From Bythopirellula goksoeyrii (GTDB lineage: Bacteria > Planctomycetota > Planctomycetia > Pirellulales > Lacipirellulaceae): 64,000 nucleotides of DNA. Of this stretch, positions 1 through 7,380 are shown one piece after another. The position numbers were made by a program, and so were the translations under genes. Each line of letters opens with the position of its first letter. Position 1 is the first letter of the stretch. Where the stretch lies: NCBI RefSeq assembly GCF_008065115.1, contig NZ_CP042913.1, positions 1,896,338 to 1,960,337 on the forward strand, in the 5' to 3' direction. The notes below the pieces were generated by a model that was given only the letters and a program-made list of their open reading frames with translations, was not told where the DNA came from and ran no database searches.

Positions 1-156
1 GGCTACGATGGCTGGCTCGTCGTCGAAGCCTTCGGCCTCTGTCTGCCAAGAATCGCCGCCGCCACAAAGATCTGGCGCTCGATGTTCGAGAGCGAAGAGC
101 AACTGGCCCGCGAGGCGCTGGATTTTATGCGTTCGAATGTCGCCCGCAGGTGGTAG
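1..156 (+). CDS. C-terminal end of a sugar phosphate isomerase/epimerase (TIM-barrel), partial
   Basis: The window opens inside a reading frame that starts at base 1 and stops with TAG at 154-156, leaving 51 residues. The visible end reads GYDGWLVVEAFG and finishes in a helical segment rich in Arg and Glu. That strand-loop-helix is what the last part of xylose-isomerase-like (AP endonuclease 2 family) sugar epimerases looks like, where the VVEAFG strand carries a conserved Glu. The gene is truncated by the window edge, so substrate and start cannot be judged. A dispersed palindromic repeat follows at about 183-212. Family assignment is from the short tail only. Confidence 0.6.
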   Translation, partial: GYDGWLVVEAFGLCLPRIAAATKIWRSMFESEEQLAREALDFMRSNVARRW

Positions 157-182
157 ACACGAGAACGACTTCCTCCCTCTGT

Positions 183-212
183 AATAGCCGTCGGCGGAAG
201 CCGAGGGTTGCT
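183..212. repeat. Dispersed intergenic repeat, copy A
   Basis: The motif TAGCCGTCGGCGGAA is followed by a partly complementary CCGAGGGTTG. Almost the same 30 bases occur at 60693-60722, more than 60 kb away, also directly outside a gene. It can fold as a short stem (GCCGTCGG against CCGAGGG). It belongs with the other short intergenic palindromes of this window. Confidence 0.6.
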
Positions 213-321
213 ACGTGATCGAACGCCTCGCGATAATTGAAAATGGTCGGATCTCCCTTGCACTAATCATACCTGATGATAGGTGCAATGCAGATCACTC
301 CCTTTTCTTGTGTATGGACAT

Positions 322-1257
322 CTACTCAAATTCCACCACCAACCCTCGATGGTCCGACCCCACATACGGCCCCACCGCGAACCCTGTTACTTGTATGTCA
401 GGACCCACCAGCACATGGTCAATTGGTAGGCCAAAAATCCCGATGGGAATTGGCAGCCATGTGACATGGAACCCTTGCCCCTCCATCGCATCGCGCAGGC
501 CGGATTCTCGAATGAGACGGCGAAACCAATACGACCAGGGTGTGCAGTTAAAATCTCCCGCCACAATCGTACGGCCGTGTTCCGGTGTTTGAACCGCCTC
601 CGCAATCCCCTCGAAATGGAGATTTCGCGATTTCCACTTGTCGTTGTTCATCGGCGAAATGGGGTGGACTGCAATCAAGCGGAGCCGCTTCCCATCGGGC
701 AATTCAATCAACGCATCAAGTGAAGGGGTCGAATAAAGCTTCGAGAACGGTTTCAGCTCGCAACAGGCCCAGGGAATCTTGCTGTAAATCGAAATGCCGA
801 AGTAATCCAACCGCGCGTAGGATTTGTGGTAAGGCCAAGTTTCGCCAAGTGCTTCATCCAGCGATTCGATCCACGACGCTCTCGTTTCCTGCAAGAGAAT
901 AAAATCAGGGTCCGTCTCCAAGATAAAGTCAATCACCTTGTCTTTCGCAGGATTGATCGCCAGCACATTCAACGAGAGTAGCCGATAGGTGCCGGTCCTC
1001 GTAGCACTACCCGATGGGAAGTAAAAAGGCCACAAAGTGGCCGTCAAACCTAGTGCCACAACGAGGCAAACAACTCCCCATCGACGGCGCTCCAACGCAA
1101 GCAGCAATACACCGCAAACTACCAGTGCGAACACCGCCTGAGAGCGAAGATGACTGCAGAGGTCCAGTAGCCAATTCCACTTGCCAAAGAAACCGGCGGT
1201 GACGACGGCTAGGGACAGCGAGGCAATGAATTGGAAAGGGATTGCCACGCGTTTCAT
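322..1257 (-). CDS. Endonuclease/exonuclease/phosphatase (EEP) family membrane protein
   Basis: This 311-residue protein has two or three hydrophobic segments in the first 80 residues (FIASLSLAVVTAGF, FALVVCGVLLLAL, a third near 62-78), then an EEP domain. EEP landmarks are in order: LLSLNVLAIN, the metal-binding Glu in LLQETRASW, VAGDFNCTPWS, IDHVLVG and the catalytic SDHRGLVVEF at the C terminus. The family hydrolyses phosphodiester or phosphomonoester bonds with Mg; membrane-anchored bacterial members often act outside the cytoplasm, but the substrate here is unknown. The ATG at 1257 is supported because it precedes the first membrane segment. It stands alone; two tiny reading frames lie upstream on the same strand. 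Confidence 0.85.
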   Translation of the reverse strand: MKRVAIPFQFIASLSLAVVTAGFFGKWNWLLDLCSHLRSQAVFALVVCGVLLLALERRRWGVVCLVVALGLTATLWPFYFPSGSATRTGTYRLLSLNVLAINPAKDKVIDFILETDPDFILLQETRASWIESLDEALGETWPYHKSYARLDYFGISIYSKIPWACCELKPFSKLYSTPSLDALIELPDGKRLRLIAVHPISPMNNDKWKSRNLHFEGIAEAVQTPEHGRTIVAGDFNCTPWSYWFRRLIRESGLRDAMEGQGFHVTWLPIPIGIFGLPIDHVLVGPDIQVTGFAVGPYVGSDHRGLVVEFE

Positions 1258-1333
1258 GGTGGGATCATTAGTGAGAGGTAGGCTCAGTAAGACTCTGGAT
1301 TACACTATACATCTCTCGAACGACGATCACCAC

Positions 1334-1501
1334 TTAGGAGAATTCCCGTAGCAAGCGACACACCGAAAACAACGCAAGAAGAGTTATTTGGAAACCCTGC
1401 GCACGCAGTCCAGTCAAATGTAGCATTGCTACAGGAAGCAGCAAAGCAGAAAGAATGGCGTACTTCAACGTCGTAGCCTTGCCGTTGGATCTATCGGCCA
1501 T
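1334..1501 (-). CDS. Possible 55-residue small membrane protein
   Basis: Reading the minus strand from ATG at 1501 gives MADRSNGKATTLKYAIL and then two hydrophobic stretches (AILSALLLPVAML and ITLLALFSVC), ending with TAA at 1334. A GAAGAG purine tract sits about 7 bases before the start, inside the end of the preceding small frame, so the two could be co-translated. No family is recognised. It is short and could be chance; the hydrophobic pattern and tight spacing are the only support. Confidence 0.35.
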   Translation of the reverse strand: MADRSNGKATTLKYAILSALLLPVAMLHLTGLRAQGFQITLLALFSVCRLLREFS

Positions 1502-1512
1502 GCGGATGCTCT

Positions 1513-1659
1513 TCAGCGGAAATAGAGACCTCCGAGTACACCGAGAAATCCCATCTCATTCTCGTGCATCAAGAACCGTAGTCCAAGGATTCCGCCAATC
1601 AATGCCCCGAAGACAATCACAACGGCAGGGCCACGCTTTTGGTACCGTCTGAATGACAT
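1513..1659 (-). CDS. Possible 48-residue small membrane protein
   Basis: An ATG at 1659 opens a 48-residue frame beginning MSFRRYQKRGPAVVIVFGAL with one clear transmembrane segment (AVVIVFGALIGGILGL) after a positively charged N terminus, and stopping at 1513. The longer frame that reaches back to 1848 overlaps the end of the FlgI-like gene and has no hydrophobic logic, so the internal start is preferred. It lies between the FlgI-like gene and the 55-residue frame on the same strand. Function is unknown. Confidence 0.4.
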   Translation of the reverse strand: MSFRRYQKRGPAVVIVFGALIGGILGLRFLMHENEMGFLGVLGGLYFR

Positions 1660-1732
1660 TTCAACGCCAAATTGATTCCAGATAGATCTCTTTTTCCTCT
1701 GGAGGAATTCTAGCCTTCTACATTTGGCGCGA

Positions 1733-3448
1733 CTACTTCCGACTAAACAACTCCGGCTCGGGCGTCTCGACGTTGAAGTTGTGGGAAGAATCTTCCTCCA
1801 CTTCAAGTTCTTCGCTTTCCGGATCATCATCATGCTTGATTCGCTCACGGCCGATTTCCGGCAGCGCGTTTATGCGGAAGCGGCTCGTTAGGGCTCCGTT
1901 TTGCTTCGCCTGTTCAAGCATCTGGACCACGTCAGGGTAATCGCCACCCAGTTCGACGATCGCGCGGATGACTTCTTCGACGTCGGTCGAGACAACCCGT
2001 TGTTGTGTGGTCGAACCAAAGTTGCTCACCTTGATTTGGGCACCGCTAAGACCATTGACCAGGATGTTTGGTCCGGCATCCAATACCAACGGCAACTTGA
2101 GTTGATGGTCGAGACCAAAGAACACGATCTCCGGATGATGACTGCTGGTGACGTGAATCATTTGATCTCCAGGCAGATCGAGCTTATGAAACTGGAACTT
2201 GTCCTTCATGTTTTCCCCCACCAACAGCGAATCGTTAGGAGTCATCGCAGTCATCGCCCTGAACGCACCATACCGAGTTTCGGCGCTCTTGGCCGACAGA
2301 AGCGAGCGCAACGCCTCGTAGGCTGCCCCGTCGTCCATCGCACTCAGGGCTGCCAAGGCATTCACGCGGAAGGCTGGCTCGTCGCGCACTACTTTGGCCA
2401 AAGGATCGACCGCTTCTGTTACGTCGAGATAGGCGAGTGCCTCAGCAGCGTAGAACCTCACCTCGGGGTCGTCGCTTTCAATACCTTCAAGCAAAGCCTG
2501 CTTGGCTTGGTCGTCGCCAATGGCCTCGAGCCGAATCGCTGCCGTGGCCGTTGTCACGGGGTCCATCAATTGGTTTTTCAACAGTACAAGCCGTTCTTGC
2601 AGCTGACTGGGGGACTCGGTGATCGCGATGTTACGCACGACCCGCATATAACGCCCCACATTGTCTTTGTACCGAGGATGCACATCCAGTTCGATGAATT
2701 CATCCGTTTTCGGAATCGACATTCCCCGTTGCTGGCCATCCATGTAGCTGAAGAAGCGTTTGTTGATCGCTTTGCCGATGGTCTGACTCAAACGGACCGA
2801 TTGGTGTTCGCTGTTGAGCACCAGTCCCAGGTTGCGGTCTTTGAGGGCAACACCACCACCCAGGACGCGTCCCTTGCGAGACAGCACCTTGTCTTCGTCG
2901 ACGTCGGCACTTGGATCAACAAGAATCGGGCCTTTTGCCATTCCCAACAAGTGCCCTTTGCGAAGTTGATCTCCCAGTACAGCCGTTTCGGTAAGCCGCG
3001 TTTCCAACAACCGACCTCCGCGCAGGCTTGTCGTGCTACTGCGCGTGGGTGTGCGAATATCCAGGTCAAAATGATCGCCGGCTCGGATGCCAGGTCGCAG
3101 CAAGCCACGCACCAGCACCAGCCCCGTGTTGGGAGAGGCCAAGATTCTATTGGGATTCTCGACTTCTCGCCGATTCATTTCGGCAAGCACGGTCGCTCGC
3201 TGCGGCGAAGGAGGTGGATCCTCGCCCGTCCCCGCCAACCCGGTCACGAGTGCCACGGCCTCCACCTTCACGTAGCTCAAGCCATAGGGCTGAGTCGCGT
3301 TGCCCACGAGCTTCAATTCCGCCTTGGTCTCTTCCTCGGTGAGCTCTGGACTTTGCTGGCGCAGAATTGGACCCATGCAGCCGGTCCACGCCATGACGAC
3401 AGAAATTGCGATGACCAGACTCAAACGGCTCGAGTGAATAGACCTCAT
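1733..3448 (-). CDS. Flagellar P-ring protein FlgI-like lipoprotein with HEAT repeats
   Basis: This is a 571-residue lipoprotein: the signal peptide ends at WTGC with Cys24 as the probable lipidated residue. Residues about 45-270 resemble FlgI, the P-ring subunit of the flagellar basal body (AVALVTGLAGTGEDPP, VLVRGLLRPG and a region built like FlgI secretin-type folds). From about 280 to 400 there are HEAT-like repeats (AIRLEAIGDDQAKQALLEG, DPEVRFYAAEALAYLD, FRVNALAALSAMDDGAA). The C terminus resumes a FlgI-like part (NILVNGLSGAQIKVSNF) and ends in an acidic tail. No other flagellar genes are nearby, so a role in a P-ring is not shown; it may be an outer-membrane or periplasmic ring/scaffold protein. 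ATG at 3448. Confidence 0.8.
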   Translation of the reverse strand: MRSIHSSRLSLVIAISVVMAWTGCMGPILRQQSPELTEEETKAELKLVGNATQPYGLSYVKVEAVALVTGLAGTGEDPPPSPQRATVLAEMNRREVENPNRILASPNTGLVLVRGLLRPGIRAGDHFDLDIRTPTRSSTTSLRGGRLLETRLTETAVLGDQLRKGHLLGMAKGPILVDPSADVDEDKVLSRKGRVLGGGVALKDRNLGLVLNSEHQSVRLSQTIGKAINKRFFSYMDGQQRGMSIPKTDEFIELDVHPRYKDNVGRYMRVVRNIAITESPSQLQERLVLLKNQLMDPVTTATAAIRLEAIGDDQAKQALLEGIESDDPEVRFYAAEALAYLDVTEAVDPLAKVVRDEPAFRVNALAALSAMDDGAAYEALRSLLSAKSAETRYGAFRAMTAMTPNDSLLVGENMKDKFQFHKLDLPGDQMIHVTSSHHPEIVFFGLDHQLKLPLVLDAGPNILVNGLSGAQIKVSNFGSTTQQRVVSTDVEEVIRAIVELGGDYPDVVQMLEQAKQNGALTSRFRINALPEIGRERIKHDDDPESEELEVEEDSSHNFNVETPEPELFSRK

Positions 3449-3701
3449 GCCAACTATCTCCTAGGCGCTCTGCAGCGTTTTTTATTCTTGTCTCGATCCA
3501 GCAACGATCGCTTTGTCAACTTGGCAAGCAGCACGGCGCATTCCGCCGGTTCTGGCGAACTACCAGCGGCTAGCGTCATTCCGCCCACACTACTAACGAA
3601 GGGGGTCGAAGAATACGAGTCGTACCAAATGCGGTCAAGAGAGTCCTGCTTGCATCTCCCAATTAGCCGCGATGCAACGCATCGCCGGGCCGATCGAGTC
3701 A

Positions 3702-3716
3702 CAGGCTGGAAGCCTG
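3702..3716. repeat. Short intergenic palindrome CAGGCT-GGA-AGCCTG
   Basis: A perfect 6-bp stem with a GGA loop lies just downstream of yidD. The wider context, AGGCTGGAAGCCTGCGCCAC, looks like a mobile-repeat type sequence. A related sequence lies at 7363-7380. The 280-base gap it sits in contains no convincing gene. Confidence 0.6.
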
Positions 3717-3728
3717 CGCCACGAGAGA

Positions 3729-3968
3729 TCAAGGTGGGTCGTATCCACCGGGATGCCAGGGATGACAGCGTCCAATCCGGCGAAACCCCAGCAGAGTTCC
3801 TCTCACAGCACCGTGCTTTTTCACAGCTTCGATGAAATACACGCTACAAGTTGGTTCAAACCGACAGCATTGCCCCAGCAGAGGGCTGATTGTCCATTGA
3901 TAGCACTTCACTGCGGCAATCAGCAGCACTGCTGGCACCTGACGGCAGATTCTCCACAACCGGTTCAT
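3729..3968 (-). CDS. yidD: Membrane protein insertion efficiency factor YidD
   Basis: This 79-residue protein matches YidD: an N-terminal hydrophobic/amphipathic helix, then the family's Cys-containing core [31 protein letters not shown] and the proline/glycine tail [10 protein letters not shown]. YidD assists YidC-dependent membrane protein insertion at the inner membrane face. Its ATG overlaps the stop of rnpA by four bases, so the two are translationally coupled, as in most bacteria. In the usual order rpmH-rnpA-yidD-yidC, neither rpmH nor yidC is present here. Confidence 0.92.
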   Translation of the reverse strand: MNRLWRICRQVPAVLLIAAVKCYQWTISPLLGQCCRFEPTCSVYFIEAVKKHGAVRGTLLGFRRIGRCHPWHPGGYDPP

Positions 3969-4357
3969 GACGATGTCTTGCTAGCAGCTGCGAGTTTACG
4001 CTCGGCGCGCCCCGCCAGCCCACTGAGCGAAGCTTGCGCTTGTTCCAGTGAGGGGACTGTCGCGGGCTTGCCAGTGCGACGGGGAATGATGACCAAGTCA
4101 ATTCCGCTAGGCAATTCGCTGCGCAGCAAACGAAAAGCCTCGCGTAGAATTCGTTTCCAACGATTCCTCATGACGGCATTTCCACATTTACGCGAGACAA
4201 CCAACCCCAGCCGAGTCTCGTCACTAATCCCTTGCTCTGCGTGGAGCACCAGCAGGTCGTCGCTCACTATGCAATGCCGGCGAAAAACTCGGTCAAAATC
4301 CTCGGACTTTAAAAGGCGAGCCGACTTGGGCAGCTTGTTGGACATCGAGAGTAACAT
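3965..4357 (-). CDS. rnpA: Ribonuclease P protein component
   Basis: The 130-residue product has the RnpA pattern: [15 protein letters not shown] near the start, [20 protein letters not shown] with the RNR motif that contacts the RNase [13 protein letters not shown] and a basic C-terminal tail. It is the protein cofactor for 5'-end maturation of tRNA precursors. Start could be ATG 4357 or the internal ATG 4345; both precede the conserved region. It is coupled to yidD downstream and lies two bases after a small membrane protein gene upstream rather than behind rpmH. Confidence 0.92.
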   Translation of the reverse strand: MLLSMSNKLPKSARLLKSEDFDRVFRRHCIVSDDLLVLHAEQGISDETRLGLVVSRKCGNAVMRNRWKRILREAFRLLRSELPSGIDLVIIPRRTGKPATVPSLEQAQASLSGLAGRAERKLAAASKTSS

Positions 4358-4359
4358 GC

Positions 4360-4695
4360 CTACTGCGAAAAGTTTGTGTCCTTGGATGGTTTGTCGCGAG
4401 AGATCACAGTTTCTATTCCCTCCTCTGGGAAATTATTCGCTGTGCCTGATTCGACCTGATTGGAGGGTCTTCTTCGAATGGGTTCGACATCAGTGGGCAC
4501 CGCTGGTCCCCGACGAAACCTGCCCAACCTGCGAACCCAGTTAGCTCCAAGCATAGTTCCTACAATTAACAGCATGCCTAGCAATACAATTCCCAACAAA
4601 GCCATCAGCAAGATTGCCCGCAACGGTTGCGGAATCGTTGGCTCGCTCGATTGGGCCAGAAAAATCGCCGCTTGTACGTCTGGACCACTTACCAT
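4360..4695 (-). CDS. Hypothetical single-pass membrane protein between dnaJ-like and rnpA
   Basis: The protein has 111 residues. After a short N terminus (possible weak signal-like start) a strong transmembrane segment runs [20 protein letters not shown], followed by a basic Arg-rich stretch ([13 protein letters not shown]) and a polar, proline/glutamate-rich tail. The arrangement predicts a cytoplasmic C-terminal tail. No family is recognised. It overlaps the end of the DnaJ-like gene by seven bases and ends two bases before rnpA, so it belongs to a dnaJ-like/membrane protein/rnpA/yidD transcription unit. Confidence 0.75.
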   Translation of the reverse strand: MVSGPDVQAAIFLAQSSEPTIPQPLRAILLMALLGIVLLGMLLIVGTMLGANWVRRLGRFRRGPAVPTDVEPIRRRPSNQVESGTANNFPEEGIETVISRDKPSKDTNFSQ

Positions 4696-5645
4696 CGCAA
4701 ATCTGACCGCGGATTCTCAGGGTACTTCTTCAATGTTTCCAGAACAGTCTCGCGGTCTGCTTCGTCCATGTTCTTGGGCAAGATGATTTGCACTTCTGCA
4801 AACAGGTCCCCCGGATCACCATTGGCAGGTTTTACCCCCTGGCCTTTTGCGCGCAGTTTGCTGCCGCTTGAAGTGCCAGGAGGGACTGTGAGCGCGATCG
4901 TGCCGTGGGGAGTGGGGACATCAATCTTGCCGCCTCCCATTGCTTCGGCCAAAGTGATCGGAACTCGCACGTCGAGCCGATTTCCTTGTCGTCGATAGTG
5001 AGGGTGGGGAGCTACGTTTACACGAATCAAGATGTCGCCAGCAGGTCCCCCTGTTCGGCTCGGCTCCCCTTTACCTCGAAGTCGAATTTTTTTTCCTGGA
5101 GCAATACCAGCTGGGATCTTGACTCGCAATGATTCTGTTTGGCCTGTTTCATCTCTCAGGGAGATTTCTGCCTCGCCACCCAGTACCGCCGTTGCAAAAG
5201 GGACCGTGATTTCATGCTCGATATTGCTACCGCGCGTGGGAGCACTTCGTTTATTGCGCTGCTTGAAGTTTCTGAAGAGATCAGCAAACCCCCCACCTCC
5301 AACGTCTGCACCACCACCGAAGAGATCATCCAGATTGACGTCAAACCCCTGCGGACCTCCTGGACCGCCGCCAGTACCCGCCCAGGGATTCGGACCCGGC
5401 CGCGGGCCACCTCCACCTCCAACTGTCTCGTAAGCGCTGCCGTAGCGATCGTACAACTCGCGCTTCTGAGTGTCATTTAGCACATCAAAGGCCTCCTGAA
5501 CCCGTTGGAACTTCTCTTTGGCTTTTGTGTCGCCCGGGTTTAGGTCAGGATGATGCTTGCGGGCCATCTGGCGATATGCGGTGCGGATCTCATCCTGCGT
5601 CGCTTGACGGCTCACTCCCAATGTTTCGTAAAAGTCTTCAGCCAT
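4689..5645 (-). CDS. DnaJ C-terminal domain co-chaperone (CbpA type, no zinc finger)
   Basis: The 318-residue protein has an N-terminal J domain (residues 1-70, with HHPDLNPGD carrying the HPD motif that stimulates DnaK), a Gly/Pro-rich linker (about 75-120, GGGGGPRPGPNPWAGTGGG), and two beta-barrel substrate-binding domains (GGEAEISL, VKIPAGIAPGKKIRLRGKGEP, VPPGTSSGSKLRAKGQG). The CxxCxGxG zinc-finger repeats of true DnaJ are absent, which places it with CbpA/DnaJ2-type Hsp40s. It is first in a tight minus-strand unit with a membrane protein, rnpA and yidD. Confidence 0.9.
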   Translation of the reverse strand: MAEDFYETLGVSRQATQDEIRTAYRQMARKHHPDLNPGDTKAKEKFQRVQEAFDVLNDTQKRELYDRYGSAYETVGGGGGPRPGPNPWAGTGGGPGGPQGFDVNLDDLFGGGADVGGGGFADLFRNFKQRNKRSAPTRGSNIEHEITVPFATAVLGGEAEISLRDETGQTESLRVKIPAGIAPGKKIRLRGKGEPSRTGGPAGDILIRVNVAPHPHYRRQGNRLDVRVPITLAEAMGGGKIDVPTPHGTIALTVPPGTSSGSKLRAKGQGVKPANGDPGDLFAEVQIILPKNMDEADRETVLETLKKYPENPRSDLRW

Positions 5646-5830
5646 ATTTCCAGCACATTGTTGGAACCGATTTAGTGATACTGTGAGAAGTTTCCATTCT
5701 ACCTGTCTGAGCCATGATGGGTAGCGGCTTAGTCTACCCCTAGGCGTGCTAAACTAGAGATAAGCAAATTCGGGTGTTTTTTGCTTTCTCTGTATGACGC
5801 ACGGCCCAAAAGCAAGCCAGAATAATCCCT

Positions 5831-7357
5831 ATGATACGCAACGTCCCTCAAACCTTCACGCCAATTCTGCTGGTGCTGATGATAGCCAGTAGTCTACATG
5901 GTGCGAGATACGATGGCATGCTGACTGTGAATGCAGCCGACGAGAAGACAGGTCAGGCGATTCCCGTGCGGATGGAGCTCCGCAACTCGCATGGCAAACC
6001 TGTGAGAGTGCGACCAAAAGGCGCGATTGCACTCGATGGCTACCTCGTTTTTGATGGCTCGGTTACCCTGGAATTGAAGAAGGGAAATTATCAATTCTTT
6101 ATCGAAGCAGGCCCGGAGTACCAAACCCGCCAGGGGCATTTTACGATCGAGCGCCACGCCGAGGACTCGACCGAAGTGCTACTCACTCGCCGCGTAAATA
6201 TGCAGAACGAAGGGTGGTGGGCTGCAGATCTTGAAGTTTCGCAGGCTCTCAACGACATGCCCCTACTGATGCGAGCAGCGGGAGTCGACTTTGTGCCTGT
6301 GACGGTTGCTACCAATCTTCGCGGCAAGTGCAGTGAGATGAAATTGCGCGCCGGTGAATCCATCTCAGACCTATCCCCACCCTTCTTTGGCCCTTGGGCG
6401 GCGATTGACTATCGCCGCGGAGGCGGATTGCAATTGATCGCCAGCGAGAGCCCTTTTCCGGTTTGTGACAAGGACGCCGACGAATCCTCTCTCACCGTAT
6501 CGCAGTCGGCCAGCGACCACGGTGACAAAGTGATCGCCTTAAGCCCCTTTGCTTGGGATCTGCCTATTTGGATAGCCTCTGGGAAACTCGATGCAGTGCA
6601 ATTGATCCATAGGCATTCACTTCTCGACAATGTGATCGACAATGAAGATTGGGGATACCCCAGGAATAGGAAGCTGTACCCTGGTGCCATGGGCAATGGC
6701 CGCTGGAGCGAAGCGATCTACCATCACCTGCTCAATTGTGGCCTGCGGATTCCACCCGTTGCCGGTAGCGGCTCAGGAACGAACGGTAATCCGGTTGGCA
6801 CGAACCGAGTCTATGCCTACTGTGAAGGAGACTTCTCCCGCGAGGCCTTTTTCGACTCCCTGCGCGCCGGGCAGGTGATGGTGACGAATGGGCCACTCCT
6901 GCGAACGAAGGTAGAGGGAAATCTTCCTGGCCATGTGTTTATGTTAGATTCTGGCCAGTCGCGAGAATTTCAGATTGCTCTGAGTCTTACTTTCTACGAG
7001 AAAGCCGCCGTTGAGTATTTGGAAATCCTCAAGAATGGAGAGGTAGTCCATCAAATTCGATTGCGGGATCTTGCAAAGAATCAAGGGCGATTGCCTCCGC
7101 TGAAATTCGATTCGAGTGGCTGGTTTGCAGTGCGAGCCATGACTGGCAATACCAAGAACTACCAATTTGCTACGACGGGCCCGTACTTCGTTCAAACAGA
7201 CTATCAGCCTCGAGTGAGTCGACGCAGTGTGCAGTTCTTCCTCGATTGGCTCGAAGCTGCTGAACAAGAGTTTGCTGAAAAAGAAGCGGTGATCGTTGAA
7301 ATCGCTGAAGCACGACGCTTCTGGACAGATTTGTTCGACAATGCCAACGCCGACTAG
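5831..7357 (+). CDS. Secreted CehA/McbA-like protein lacking the metal-binding motif
   Basis: This 508-residue protein has a signal peptide (ILLVLMIASSLHGA). It then has a beta-sandwich region (about 25-120: VNAADEKTGQAIPVRMEL, GHFTIERHAEDS) and a PHP-like region. In CehA/McbA metallohydrolases the PHP part starts with a GWW.GDLHVH motif; here the equivalent is EGWWAADLEVSQALND, so both histidines are missing. The later fold still follows the family (AAGVDFVPVTVATN; the ending SLRAGQVMVTNGPLLRTKVEG resembles the family's GR.yvTnGPll segment). It is probably an inactive, secreted relative with a binding or structural role. It stands alone between divergent and convergent genes. Confidence 0.75.
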   Translation: MIRNVPQTFTPILLVLMIASSLHGARYDGMLTVNAADEKTGQAIPVRMELRNSHGKPVRVRPKGAIALDGYLVFDGSVTLELKKGNYQFFIEAGPEYQTRQGHFTIERHAEDSTEVLLTRRVNMQNEGWWAADLEVSQALNDMPLLMRAAGVDFVPVTVATNLRGKCSEMKLRAGESISDLSPPFFGPWAAIDYRRGGGLQLIASESPFPVCDKDADESSLTVSQSASDHGDKVIALSPFAWDLPIWIASGKLDAVQLIHRHSLLDNVIDNEDWGYPRNRKLYPGAMGNGRWSEAIYHHLLNCGLRIPPVAGSGSGTNGNPVGTNRVYAYCEGDFSREAFFDSLRAGQVMVTNGPLLRTKVEGNLPGHVFMLDSGQSREFQIALSLTFYEKAAVEYLEILKNGEVVHQIRLRDLAKNQGRLPPLKFDSSGWFAVRAMTGNTKNYQFATTGPYFVQTDYQPRVSRRSVQFFLDWLEAAEQEFAEKEAVIVEIAEARRFWTDLFDNANAD

Positions 7358-7362
7358 ATTGC

Positions 7363-7380
7363 AGGCCTGAAGCCCAGGCT
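7363..7380. repeat. Short palindromic sequence AGGCCTGAAGCCCAGGCT
   Basis: The sequence can pair AGCCTGGGCT with the AGGCCT side and contains the GGCCTGAAGCC core also seen, in altered form, at 3702-3716. It lies in the 21-base space between two convergent genes (5831-7357 and ppk1), so it could act as a bidirectional stem. Confidence 0.4.

Noticed and set aside
3454-3732. 92-residue minus-strand frame after yidD
   Set aside because: It reads through the GCTGGAAGCCTG palindrome and has no domain, leader or composition of a real protein.
1901-3835. Long plus-strand frame (644 residues) over the FlgI-like gene
   Set aside because: It is the antisense shadow of the FlgI/HEAT gene; composition is rich in His/Arg/Gln and no motif is seen, while the minus-strand protein has a signal peptide and domains.
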